60,908 nt of DNA, taken from Christensenella sp. UBA2853 (GTDB lineage Bacteria > Bacillota > Clostridia > Christensenellales > Aristaeellaceae). A program made the position numbers and the translations under genes. The notes beneath the pieces were generated by a model. The model ran no database searches. It saw only the letters and a list, made by a program, of their open reading frames with translations, and had not been told where the DNA came from. The stretch spans positions 21,449 through 82,356 of the forward strand of contig DEFL01000020.1 of assembly GCA_002350845.1 (NCBI GenBank), in the 5' to 3' direction. This document shows positions 35,382 through 43,334 of this stretch, in pieces (positions within the stretch are counted from its first letter, which is position 1; the number at the start of each line of letters is the position of its first letter).

Positions 35382-36413
35382 TTACTTGACGTTGAAGGTG
35401 CTCTGGTTGACCAGCATGCCGTCCCAGTACAGTTCCACGGTCCACTGACCGCTCGGAATGGCGGAGTTCATCTTGTAGATCATGTCAAAGGCGGTGTCGC
35501 CGAGAAGATACCAGTATCTTCCGCTGTAATCGCGGCCGAAGTCATAATCCGAGTAGAGCTCGACCTCGGTGAATCCGTTCGGGGCAATGACGGCAACCTG
35601 GGTGAAAAAGTATCTGGAGTAGGCCAGGTTGGGATTCTTGACCTGATACCGGAAGCCGTAGTCGTAGCTGTCCATGTTGTTGATGATGTCGTTGGCAACC
35701 AGGCCGTTGATCTTCTTGGCTTCCTTGAATTCCTGATTCGATTCCTTGCGGCGGGGCTCGATGGAGACCTTGATGCTCTTCGCTTTCAGCTTGCCGTCCT
35801 CAAAGGTCGCGGCTTCGGGAAGCGTGTAGGTCCGCTTGGTGGAGATGCCGTAGCAGTCCCGGACTTCCACGGTGTAGGTTCTTCCCGGAAGCAGGTCTTC
35901 CAGGGTGAATGAGGTGGTATAGAGATCCTCGCCCTCAATGTAGTTGGGCTGGCGGACATTGGGATCGCCCTGATACTGGGCCAGTACCTTGTAGGGGGCA
36001 TTGGAATCTGAGTCGACCCAGGTCACGGTGACTCTGCCGAGATTGGTTGAGATCCTTGAGGAGAGCTCAAAAGTGCGGGCAGGGGCCGGTGTGGCGGTCG
36101 GTGTGGGGGTTGCGGTCGGAACGGGCCTGGGTGCTTCCGTGATCACCGGAGCGGGGGCCTGAGATTGTGGGACGAAAGAGTCCGGGGCTTTTGCACCGCA
36201 CTGCGGGCAGAACTTGCTGTCATTGCCTTCCTGGCCGCAGTTTGCGCAGGTCCAGAAGGGATCGGGAGCTTTGGCTCCGCATTCGCCGCAGAAGTTGCCC
36301 GTATTGCCTTCCGTGCCGCAGTTCGGGCAGGTCCAGGGGGCTCTGTCGGCATGGGCCGCAGTCAGCAGGAGGACACAGAGCAGAATCAGAAATACGGATA
36401 ACGCTTTTTTCAA
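35382..36413 (-). CDS. Secreted or anchored double zinc-ribbon protein with fibronectin-like domain
   Basis: 343 residues; the start is a TTG with AAGGAG about 11 bases upstream. A hydrophobic N-terminus (ALSVFLILLCVLLLTAAHA) is a signal peptide or anchor. Two zinc ribbons follow: Cys29, 32, 42, 45 and Cys56, 59, 69, 72 (CPNCG...FCGECG and CANCG...FCPQCG). A Pro/Thr linker (VPTATPTPTATPAP) leads to a beta-sandwich (about 113-195, TVTWVDSDSNAPYKVLAQY) and a C-terminal beta-rich domain (QWTVELYWDGMLVNQSTF). The whole reads like a surface protein. Zinc ribbons outside the membrane are unusual. No substrate can be assigned. Confidence 0.65.
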   Translation of the reverse strand: MKKALSVFLILLCVLLLTAAHADRAPWTCPNCGTEGNTGNFCGECGAKAPDPFWTCANCGQEGNDSKFCPQCGAKAPDSFVPQSQAPAPVITEAPRPVPTATPTPTATPAPARTFELSSRISTNLGRVTVTWVDSDSNAPYKVLAQYQGDPNVRQPNYIEGEDLYTTSFTLEDLLPGRTYTVEVRDCYGISTKRTYTLPEAATFEDGKLKAKSIKVSIEPRRKESNQEFKEAKKINGLVANDIINNMDSYDYGFRYQVKNPNLAYSRYFFTQVAVIAPNGFTEVELYSDYDFGRDYSGRYWYLLGDTAFDMIYKMNSAIPSGQWTVELYWDGMLVNQSTFNVK

Positions 36414-36558
36414 AGTCGGTCACGCTCCTTATATATTCCAATATATTGCTGCCATGATTATCTCATGATATGCGCCTGATTGCAACCTTGATTTCGGCCG
36501 GAACCATGAAAACAGCAAATCACATTGCGGGCAGGGCAGTGCTGTGCTCCATTCCGGC

Positions 36559-36587
36559 TTGATTTTTTGCTGAGGAGGGGCTACAAT
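36559..36587 (+). promoter_or_regulatory. Promoter of the MOSC gene
   Basis: TTGATT (36559-36564), a 17-base spacer and TACAAT (36582-36587). A small hairpin CCTATC / GATAGG follows at 36601-36617 in the leader. Confidence 0.6.
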
Positions 36588-36709
36588 CTGACATAAATCA
36601 CCTATCAAACAGATAGGCTTTAAAACCTGCAGGCTGTTCAGAGCGGACTGCTTTGCTCTGCAGACACAGGCAGATGTTCAAAAAGGAAAGCGAAGGGAGA
36701 CGCAGCTCC

Positions 36710-37153
36710 ATGCAGGGAACAATCAGGGCGGTATGCACAAGTCCGGAAAAGGGAACAGAGAAAACGAATGTGCATACGGCTGTTTTCAGGAAAGACTGGG
36801 GAATTGAGGGCGATGCGCACGCCGGCGCGTGGCACCGCCAGGTCAGTCTCCTCAGTTATCAGAAAGTCGTGGAATTCAATCTTCTCGGAGCGTGCGTCAG
36901 CGACGGGGCGTTCGGGGAAAACCTGCTGGTGGACGGCATCGACTGTGCATCGCTTCCTGTCGGCACACATCTTCGCTGCGGGGAGGTGCTTCTGGAGGTG
37001 ACCCAGATCGGCAAGGAATGCCACCAGTCCTGTGCTATCCGCAAGCGGGTGGGAACCTGCATCATGCCGCATCAGGGCATTTTTGCCCGTGTCCTGTCCG
37101 GCGGCGTCATCTCGGAAGGGGACACGATTGAGACTGTGGAGGAAAACGCCTGA
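36710..37153 (+). CDS. MOSC-domain protein
   Basis: 147 residues from MQGTIRAVCTSPEKGTEKT, with GGGAG ten bases upstream. It contains the MOSC signatures GIEGDAHAGAWHRQVSLLSY, GAFGENLLVDGID and the conserved Cys region VTQIGKECHQSCAI. Stand-alone MOSC proteins are thought to handle sulfur on the molybdenum or tungsten cofactor. No cofactor-synthesis genes are in the window. The gene is transcribed alone. Confidence 0.88.
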   Translation: MQGTIRAVCTSPEKGTEKTNVHTAVFRKDWGIEGDAHAGAWHRQVSLLSYQKVVEFNLLGACVSDGAFGENLLVDGIDCASLPVGTHLRCGEVLLEVTQIGKECHQSCAIRKRVGTCIMPHQGIFARVLSGGVISEGDTIETVEENA

Positions 37154-37156
37154 CAG

Positions 37157-37196
37157 AAAACCGGCAGCCTGAACGTTACACAGGCTGCCGGTTTTG
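37157..37196. terminator. Bidirectional terminator
   Basis: AAAACCGGCAGCCT and AGGCTGCCGGTTTT pair perfectly between the MOSC gene and the convergent membrane-protein gene. Confidence 0.85.
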
Positions 37197-37198
37197 AT

Positions 37199-37729
37199 TT
37201 ATTGTTTTGTGCCGGATTCTTTTCTGCCGCGGATCCAGGAAATCAGAAAGAGGACGGCAGCTTCAGCTGAGAGCATGGCTCCGATCATCAGCTGTCCATG
37301 CAGCCTGCGATCCCGGAGCGAAGCGGGGACCTCGCTTGTCTCAACGGCAGCGGCGATTCGTCCCAGTGCCGCACGGTCCAGCAGGAAAAGAACAACAAAA
37401 CCAATCGCGAAAAGAATCGCCAGATACAGACCGTTCTTCCTGCAGAAAGAGGAAATCCTGGAGGAGTGATTTGCGGGCCGGATGGTGCGGAAAAGCCCCC
37501 AGACGGTGAAAATCAGAAGCGAGGATGAGAAAACCAGCATCTGAAGGCTGGCATACAGGGTGCCAATGGCTTCGTACACGCGTTCCTGTACATTGAACCG
37601 GTTGACGACCCAGCTGCTGCAGGCATTTTTCGTCATATACGCAAATGAACCGGTCAGAACGGTCAGAAGCACGGCAAGAATGATGAGCAGCGGGACGGCA
37701 AAGCGTCTGATGAAGGATTCTTTTTTCAT
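37199..37729 (-). CDS. Four-helix membrane protein of unknown function
   Basis: 176 residues with hydrophobic helices at about 10-32, 57-82, 100-118 and 145-165. A hydrophilic loop after the first helix (YMTKNACSSWVVNRFNVQERVYEAIG) may face outward. The ends are basic. No family is recognised. It lies 41 bases downstream of the metallophosphatase gene on the same strand and is probably in one transcript with it. Confidence 0.6.
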   Translation of the reverse strand: MKKESFIRRFAVPLLIILAVLLTVLTGSFAYMTKNACSSWVVNRFNVQERVYEAIGTLYASLQMLVFSSSLLIFTVWGLFRTIRPANHSSRISSFCRKNGLYLAILFAIGFVVLFLLDRAALGRIAAAVETSEVPASLRDRRLHGQLMIGAMLSAEAAVLFLISWIRGRKESGTKQ

Positions 37730-37770
37730 GGCACAATCAATCTCCTGTCTTTTCCTGAGCAGTGCATGCT

Positions 37771-38490
37771 TTATTTGTCGATATAAAACGGGTGTTCATC
37801 TTCCAGCCGCAGGAGCATCGGCGCAAAGCCGTCTCCGTGTGCGGCGCCTGTATCAATGTTGATCCATGTCGGTGTTTTCAGCATGCGGCCTGCATAATCA
37901 TCGCCGTAATGATCTGTGGGTGTATGGCCGAAAACCGTTGTCATATGGGGAAAGTAAGTTTCACCGAGAGAAGGACGCGTCCACAGCAGTTCATCCGGCG
38001 TGTATTCATCCAGCCGTTTGTTTTCAGAAAAATGACCGAGGCCGGAATGAACCAGCACATACTGCTTCCCCGGAACGCGGACCAGATCATAGAGCGGGGC
38101 TTCCTCCAGATAATCCAGAATGCCGAACGCTGTCTCTGCATCCTCGTGGAACAGAGCCTGCAGAGCGTTCAGTGTGGGATCGGCTCCGTTCATGATCCAG
38201 TTCGACAGAAGACGAATCTGCTCCGTGCTCAGTCTGGAAAGACTTTCATCGGTGATGAAATCAAACAGGAACCGGCAGGACAGCAGCAGAGCTTCATGAT
38301 TGCCGAGAATCATCCGGACATTTTCCTGCTGAACCATCCAGCGCAGCATGCCGATGCCGCCGTCTCCGTTGCGGTCAATCACATCACCCAGAACAATCAG
38401 GTCATCATCATCGGAGAACCGCGCGCGGTCGAGCAGTCTCAGAAAATCAGACAGCGGATAGCCGTGCAGATCGGAAGTGACATAGATCAT
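37771..38490 (-). CDS. Calcineurin-like (PPP-type) metallophosphatase
   Basis: 239 residues from MIYVTSDLHGYPLSDFL, with GGAGG nine bases upstream; an upstream in-frame start adds 18 unlikely residues. All metal-binding motifs are present: SDLHG, VLGDVIDRNGDGG, ILGNHEALL, LVHSGLGH and FGHTPTDHYG. It resembles bacterial PrpA/ApaH-like serine/threonine or dinucleoside-tetraphosphate phosphatases. It is cytoplasmic; the substrate cannot be chosen from sequence alone. Confidence 0.85.
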   Translation of the reverse strand: MIYVTSDLHGYPLSDFLRLLDRARFSDDDDLIVLGDVIDRNGDGGIGMLRWMVQQENVRMILGNHEALLLSCRFLFDFITDESLSRLSTEQIRLLSNWIMNGADPTLNALQALFHEDAETAFGILDYLEEAPLYDLVRVPGKQYVLVHSGLGHFSENKRLDEYTPDELLWTRPSLGETYFPHMTTVFGHTPTDHYGDDYAGRMLKTPTWINIDTGAAHGDGFAPMLLRLEDEHPFYIDK

Positions 38491-38574
38491 GGCAGTGTAC
38501 CTCCAGGCAGTCGGAAGGGCCGAGGAAGAAAGAGATGGCTGCATGGAACATGGGATGAAGAAACTGTGCTATGT

Positions 38575-38604
38575 ATCTTATAGAAAAAGGGCATCCGGTG
38601 TCAA
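38575..38604 (-). promoter_or_regulatory. Promoter of the metallophosphatase gene
   Basis: Minus-strand TTGACA (38604-38599) is followed by overlapping TATAAG (16-base spacer) and TAAGAT (18-base spacer). Confidence 0.65.
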
Positions 38605-38629
38605 TGGGAGAAACTGAACTGCCGGATGA

Positions 38630-38658
38630 TTGAGATGGCGTCGTCATCGGCGTATAAT
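38630..38658 (+). promoter_or_regulatory. Promoter of the NADAR-fusion gene
   Basis: TTGAGA (38630-38635), a 17-base spacer and TATAAT (38653-38658), 36 bases before the ATG. The CATCCGG / CCGGATG arms at 38592 and 38622 could pair across the divergent promoters. Confidence 0.7.
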
Positions 38659-38693
38659 ACTGTATTACAATGATGAAAAGTGAGGGATGAGAT

Positions 38694-40052
38694 ATGGAAA
38701 AAGCGATCCGTGCTTTTCGCGGGAAGTATGCTTTTCTGAGCAATATGTACGAGGCTCCCTTTGAATGGGACGGAAGAATGTACAGAAACAGTGAAGCCGC
38801 TTTTCAGTCTGCGAAAACCCTCACAAAAAAGTACAGGGACGATTTCAGCGGGGCAGACGGCAAAAAAGCGAAACGGATGGGCCGCACCATATCACTCCGC
38901 CGCGACTGGGAAAGTGTAAAGGACGGCATCATGGAGGAAGTAGTCAGAGCCAAGTTTTCACAGAATCCGGAGCTGCTCCGGCGCCTGATCGATACAGGCG
39001 ACATGGAACTGGTGGAAGGCAATTCCTGGCATGATACCTATTGGGGTGTGGATCAGGAAACCGGGGAGGGCGAAAACCATCTGGGCATCATCCTGATGAA
39101 AGTGCGTTCCGACCTCAGCACACCTGAACAGCAGGAGAATATCCAGCGGATGAGAGCAGAAAAAGAAGCGGCCAGACAGCGCGAGGCAGACGCCCTGCAG
39201 CAGAAGAAGCTCGGACTTCAGGAAGACCTGAATGCACTGCCTGTGTATGACTTTGCCGGAAAGGAAATGATGACAAAGGCATTCGGACGCGTGAAGATTC
39301 GAAGCCAGGAAGGCAGCCGGCTGTTTTTTGAAGTGAACGGAGCGGTGAAGAAGTTTGCCTTCCCCGACTGTATTCTTCAGGGGTTCCTGATCCCGGATGA
39401 CCCGCAGGTCATGGACACCTTCAAGCGCAGAAAGGCGCTGGAGGAGGCGCTGAGCAGCCTGGAGAACACCATCTCTGAGAGGACGGAGGCGGAAAGCAGA
39501 AGCGCAGAAGAGCAAAAACCGGTCCGGAAGAAAACGGTGCGCCGGGAGACCCGGCCCAGAGAGAAGCTTGCTGCGAATTTTGTGCAGTACAGGGTGGATC
39601 CCGCGGCAGAGCAGGAATGGATGGAAAGAGAACCCGGTAAATCGCTCTCGGATGCCGCGATTTTTGTGCCGGAAGGGAAGACACTGTCGAAGGAAGCCGT
39701 TGAAACGATCCGCCAGTTCCGCTATTACCGGAATGGAAAAGATGGTTTTGTTCTCCTTGCCGACCGGGTGGCCGTTCATGTCAAAGCAGGCCGGATGGAG
39801 ACCATGGCCAGGAAGGCCGTGACAGAGGCAGGCAAAGTCATGGGCAATATGCCGGATTTTACTCCGTACGATATGGATGATGATACAGGGGCCGTTCATA
39901 TGACGCATGCGAACGTCTATGGATACAGGCCGTTCCCGGTCAGCGAATCGTTCAGGGATGCCCTGGCGGCGAGACAGGAATGCCTGGAAGCATGTGACCG
40001 CAGAGAGATTGTGGCGATCGTGTACTGCAGCGCAGGTGATGTCAAAAGCTGA
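38694..40052 (+). CDS. NADAR-domain protein with large C-terminal extension
   Basis: 452 residues. Residues 1-145 are a NADAR/YbiA domain: FRGKYAFLSNMYEAPFEWDGRMYRNSEAAFQ, then VRAKFSQNPELLRRLIDTGDMELVEGNSWHDTYWGVD and NHLGIILMKVR. NADAR enzymes cleave N-glycosidic bonds of riboflavin intermediates or remove ADP-ribose from guanine. A charged coiled coil (about 148-180) follows. A beta-rich unit (GRVKIRSQEGSRLFFEVNGAVKKFAFPDCILQGFL) may be a KOW-like barrel. A basic linker (KKTVRRETRPREK) leads to a 150-residue C-terminal domain I do not recognise (ending AIVYCSAGDVKS). Stand-alone YbiA is about 160 residues, so the extension is large. A role in NAD or ADP-ribose stress is possible. Confidence 0.75.
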   Translation: MEKAIRAFRGKYAFLSNMYEAPFEWDGRMYRNSEAAFQSAKTLTKKYRDDFSGADGKKAKRMGRTISLRRDWESVKDGIMEEVVRAKFSQNPELLRRLIDTGDMELVEGNSWHDTYWGVDQETGEGENHLGIILMKVRSDLSTPEQQENIQRMRAEKEAARQREADALQQKKLGLQEDLNALPVYDFAGKEMMTKAFGRVKIRSQEGSRLFFEVNGAVKKFAFPDCILQGFLIPDDPQVMDTFKRRKALEEALSSLENTISERTEAESRSAEEQKPVRKKTVRRETRPREKLAANFVQYRVDPAAEQEWMEREPGKSLSDAAIFVPEGKTLSKEAVETIRQFRYYRNGKDGFVLLADRVAVHVKAGRMETMARKAVTEAGKVMGNMPDFTPYDMDDDTGAVHMTHANVYGYRPFPVSESFRDALAARQECLEACDRREIVAIVYCSAGDVKS

Positions 40053-40150
40053 AGTCTGCGCAGGAAGAGCGCATTCCGGCAGGAGCCGGAATCAGGCAGA
40101 TGTCCGGGGAACAGAAAACAGGGATGACTGCTTCAGAAAACAGATCACTC

Positions 40151-40185
40151 AAAAGGATTCCGACACGGCCGGAATCCTTTTTCTC
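40151..40185 (+). terminator. Intrinsic terminator of the NADAR gene
   Basis: AAAAGGATTCCG pairs with CGGAATCCTTTT, followed by more T residues. Confidence 0.8.
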
Positions 40186-40202
40186 CTTCTGCGACAAAAA
40201 AT

Positions 40203-40219
40203 GTTCAGTAATACTGAAC
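40203..40219. promoter_or_regulatory. Perfect palindromic operator O1, probably IclR
   Basis: GTTCAGTAATACTGAAC is a perfect inverted repeat with a single central base and is followed by AGAGTTC. An identical site lies 199 bases downstream. The 416-base gap between the NADAR gene and the aldolase gene holds this pair, a terminator and AT-rich DNA with no clear promoter. Confidence 0.75.
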
Positions 40220-40401
40220 AGAGTTCCATAATTCTTGAAAAAAGAACAGATTTTGAAGCCTGACATCTGTCTGAAAAGCACATCCTGCATGCACAAATTG
40301 TTTTTTTGGTGTACTTTTTGTCGCTTTATGCAGGCTTTTTGTCCTGTATTCAGAAAAAATACATTAAAACAGTGGCCGAATCGAATCTACACAGCTCTTT
40401 T

Positions 40402-40418
40402 GTTCAGTAATACTGAAC
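40402..40418. promoter_or_regulatory. Perfect palindromic operator O2, probably IclR
   Basis: The same 17 bases as O1, again followed by AGAGTTC, 50 bases before the aldolase start codon. Two sites this far apart suggest looping or two overlapping control regions. Confidence 0.75.
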
Positions 40419-40468
40419 AGAGTTCAGCAATATTACTCCTGGTCATCCAAAACAGGGAGGGATCGATC

Positions 40469-41380
40469 ATGTCCAACAGGGAAAAAGCAGGACTGTGGCC
40501 GGTGATGCTGACGCCTTTCACGAAGGACGGCGAAGTGGACTTCGCCTCTCTGGAGCGTCTGATTGACTGGTATGAACGCAGCGGCGTCGATGGTCTGTTT
40601 GCGGACTGCCAGTCCAGTGAAATCTTTTTTCTCAGCCTGCAGGAACGCATACGGATTGCACAGTTTGTCAAATCCCATGCCCATGTCCCTGTGATTGCAT
40701 CGGGCCATGTATCCAATGCATATTCCGATCAGCTCGAGGAACTGAAGGCGATCGCGGCAACCGGTGTGGATGCCCTGATCCTGATTACGAACCGCCTGGT
40801 CCATCCGGGCCGGCAGCAGGAGAGCATCATGCCCAGGGTCCGCGCGGTCATGGAGGCTGTGCCGGACATTCCGCTGGGCTTCTATGAATGCCCCTATCCC
40901 TTCAAGCGCCTGATCACGCTCGATGAACTGAAGGAATGCGCGGACAGCGGACGGTTCGCCTTCATGAAGGACACCTGCTGCGACCTGGCCCTGATTGAAA
41001 AGCGCATTGAGGTCCTGAAAGGATCTCCGCTCAGACTGTACAACGCCAACACAACGACCTGTCTGGACTCCATCCTCCTGGGGGCGGCGGGCTTTTCCGG
41101 CGTGATGCTGAATTTCCATCCCGCGCTTTACCGGATGATGGTGGATTCCATCGGGGAAAACCCGGAGAGAGCAGCGCAGATTCAGCATTTCCTGACCCTC
41201 TTTTCCGAGATTGAGCGGCAGTATTATCCGGTCAACGCCAAATTCCATCTCACGGAGATCGAAGGGATCTTCTCTTCCGACTATGCGCGCGTCATTCCCG
41301 CGGAAGGCCTGACGGAGACCTTCAAAACGGAAGTCCGGCATATGGATCAGGCTGTCCGGTACCTGATGGACCGCATCTGA
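40469..41380 (+). CDS. DapA/NanA-family lyase or aldolase
   Basis: 303 residues from MSNREKAGLWPVMLTPF, with GGGAGG eight bases upstream; in-frame codons before it are not credible. Class I aldolase barrel: TPFTKDGEVDFASLERLIDWYERSGVDGLF, Tyr in PLGFYECPYP and Schiff-base Lys167 in FAFMKDTCCD. The family makes or splits 2-keto acids such as N-acetylneuraminate, 2-keto-3-deoxy-sugar acids or dihydrodipicolinate. The linked IclR regulator and glycan genes favour a catabolic keto-acid aldolase over lysine synthesis. It is the first gene of the locus. Confidence 0.85.
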   Translation: MSNREKAGLWPVMLTPFTKDGEVDFASLERLIDWYERSGVDGLFADCQSSEIFFLSLQERIRIAQFVKSHAHVPVIASGHVSNAYSDQLEELKAIAATGVDALILITNRLVHPGRQQESIMPRVRAVMEAVPDIPLGFYECPYPFKRLITLDELKECADSGRFAFMKDTCCDLALIEKRIEVLKGSPLRLYNANTTTCLDSILLGAAGFSGVMLNFHPALYRMMVDSIGENPERAAQIQHFLTLFSEIERQYYPVNAKFHLTEIEGIFSSDYARVIPAEGLTETFKTEVRHMDQAVRYLMDRI

Positions 41381-41410
41381 CAAGTATTTCTTTAAGAAAG
41401 AAGAATCCGC

Positions 41411-42163
41411 ATGCCCAATGACAATACCGTGAAATCCCTTGCCCGGGCTGTTTCCGTTCTGGAGTGCTTCTCGCAGAAGGAACCCGAGCTGGGCGTGACG
41501 GAAATCGCAGATCGGCTGAAGATGCAGAAAAGCACCGTGTACAACATTCTGACCACCTTCCAGAGTCTCGGCTATCTGATCAAAAATCCGTCGAACAACA
41601 AATATCAGCTGGGATACAAGCTGCTGCATCTCGGATACATTGTCTCCAGCAATATGAGCATCCGCCAGCAGTTCATTCCCCATATGAAGCAGATCGCCAA
41701 CGCGTGCGGCGAAGTCTGCTATCTGGGACTGCTGGACCGGATGGAAGTGCTCTATGTGGAGGCCGTCTATCCGAACTCGCAGATTCAGATGCGCAATATC
41801 CTCGGCGAGCGCGCGCCGCTGCACTGCACAGGCCTTGGAAAGGCCATGCTGGCGCACATGAAGCCGGAGGAGATCCGTGAAGTGCTCTCGGGCCCGCTGC
41901 CGGGCTTTACCAAGTGCACCATCACAGATCCTGCGGTTCTCAGCAATGAACTCGAGGAAATCCGCAATAACGGTTATGCCGTGGACAACATGGAGCATGA
42001 GTTCGGCATCCGCTGCGTCGCTGTCCCGTTCTTCTCCATGGACGGGAGTGTCATGGGCGCGGTCAGTGTTTCGGGACCGTCCCCGCGCTTTGATCCCGCT
42101 TCTGTGATCCGCAATGCCGCGCTGATCACGGAACATCTCCAGGGACTGCAGCACTGTTTCTGA
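41411..42163 (+). CDS. IclR-family transcriptional regulator
   Basis: 250 residues. The winged helix (about 10-70) reads VKSLARAVSVLECFSQKEPELGVTEIADRLKMQKSTVYNILTTF in canonical IclR form, followed by the GAF-like ligand domain (YLGLLDRMEVLYVEAVY, LHCTGLGKAMLAHM, IRCVAVPFFSMDGSVMGAVSVSG). It lies 30 bases after the aldolase gene, and two perfect palindromes lie upstream of that gene, so it probably controls its own operon in response to a keto-acid or sugar acid. Confidence 0.92.
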   Translation: MPNDNTVKSLARAVSVLECFSQKEPELGVTEIADRLKMQKSTVYNILTTFQSLGYLIKNPSNNKYQLGYKLLHLGYIVSSNMSIRQQFIPHMKQIANACGEVCYLGLLDRMEVLYVEAVYPNSQIQMRNILGERAPLHCTGLGKAMLAHMKPEEIREVLSGPLPGFTKCTITDPAVLSNELEEIRNNGYAVDNMEHEFGIRCVAVPFFSMDGSVMGAVSVSGPSPRFDPASVIRNAALITEHLQGLQHCF

Positions 42164-42210
42164 TCCCTGCACCACCTGTCGATACCAGACGAGGAGAGAG
42201 GTGAACGCAC

Positions 42211-43323
42211 ATGCTTTCCATTGACAACCGGTATGATCCGGGTGAAAAGCGGAGAAAGCTGGAGAGCCATCTGCAGATCATTCATGAACCGACCCCGGAA
42301 TGGAACTATGCGCATCACCCGTTCCTCACTTTCTTTCAGGACCGCTTCATCATCACCTATTCCCTCGGGGTCAACCAGGAGGATGATGTCGGCCAGAAAG
42401 TCATGATCACCTCCAGCCCGGACTTTGTCCACTGGGACATGCCGCGGGAACTGGCTGTGCCGGAGGGCCCGCGCGGCGTCCTCATCCCCTCGGGTCCGTA
42501 TGCCGGGGAGGGACGGATCAATCAGTATCTCCTGCAGTTTTCCTATCAGGAACAGGTGCTGCGCGGCGGAAGGCGGCAGCCGGGAAGCGCGGGCAGGGAA
42601 GACTGGTGCTTTCGGGTGCTGACCAGCGAAGACGGCGAGCACTACACGGAATGCGGGAAACTGTCCCGGGATCAGTTCGGCGGCAATATGCCCGTGCGGC
42701 GCCTCTCAAGCGGACGTCTCTTCTCGTGCGGCGGGCAGCATGCCGGCTGGACGGATGACCCGGAAGGACTGACGGGCTGGACGGGGACGGAGATATTCCC
42801 GGATGAGTATCCCCGCGCCAGAAGCCTGGAGCATGCGCGGCCGCTGCTCCCGGGGGAAGTGGGCGATTTCAGGCTGGAACTCTGCGAGGGCTCTTTCCTC
42901 GAGTATGATGACGGCCGCCTGATGATGCTGCTCCGCTCAGGGACGCCGCATCTGTGGGCATCGGTCTCGGAAGATCAGGGAGAGACCTGGTCGCTGCCCG
43001 AACCCACCGCGTTTACCGACAACCGCACGAAGTTCTTCCTGGGCCGTCTGCCGGACGGACGCTTCTACCATGTCGGAACGCCGGACCCGTTCCCGCCGCG
43101 CATCCGCCAGGTGCTGGCGCTGTCGCTTTCGAAGGACGGGCAGCTGTTTGATCAGCACTTCCTGATTGAAGACCGCCAGTTCAAGGGACGGTATCCCGGA
43201 CTGGATAAAAACGGAATTTATGGTTATCCCACCTGTCTTGTGCGTGACGGTGTCCTGTATGTCACCTGTTCGATCAACAAGGAAATGATCTGTGTCATGC
43301 ACGTCGACCTGAGAGATGTGTGA
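42211..43323 (+). CDS. Sialidase-fold beta-propeller protein, cytoplasmic
   Basis: 370 residues, with GAGAGGTG before the ATG. Repeated blades include an Asp-box-like ASVSEDQGETWSLP, and strands such as HHPFLTFFQDRFIITYS, RLMMLLRSGTPHLW and YPGLDKNGIYGYPTCLVRDGVLYVTCS. No signal peptide is present. The fold is that of exo-sialidases and related six-bladed enzymes, but a complete Arg triad is not evident, so sialidase activity should not be assumed. It may process an intermediate of the imported glycan. The next permease gene starts 11 bases later. Confidence 0.6.
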   Translation: MLSIDNRYDPGEKRRKLESHLQIIHEPTPEWNYAHHPFLTFFQDRFIITYSLGVNQEDDVGQKVMITSSPDFVHWDMPRELAVPEGPRGVLIPSGPYAGEGRINQYLLQFSYQEQVLRGGRRQPGSAGREDWCFRVLTSEDGEHYTECGKLSRDQFGGNMPVRRLSSGRLFSCGGQHAGWTDDPEGLTGWTGTEIFPDEYPRARSLEHARPLLPGEVGDFRLELCEGSFLEYDDGRLMMLLRSGTPHLWASVSEDQGETWSLPEPTAFTDNRTKFFLGRLPDGRFYHVGTPDPFPPRIRQVLALSLSKDGQLFDQHFLIEDRQFKGRYPGLDKNGIYGYPTCLVRDGVLYVTCSINKEMICVMHVDLRDV

Positions 43324-43334
43324 GGTGATAGGCT

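Noticed and set aside
40235..40468. N-terminal extension of the aldolase covering operator O2
   Set aside because: The translated text is not protein-like, and GGGAGG precedes the ATG at 40469 where the family normally begins.
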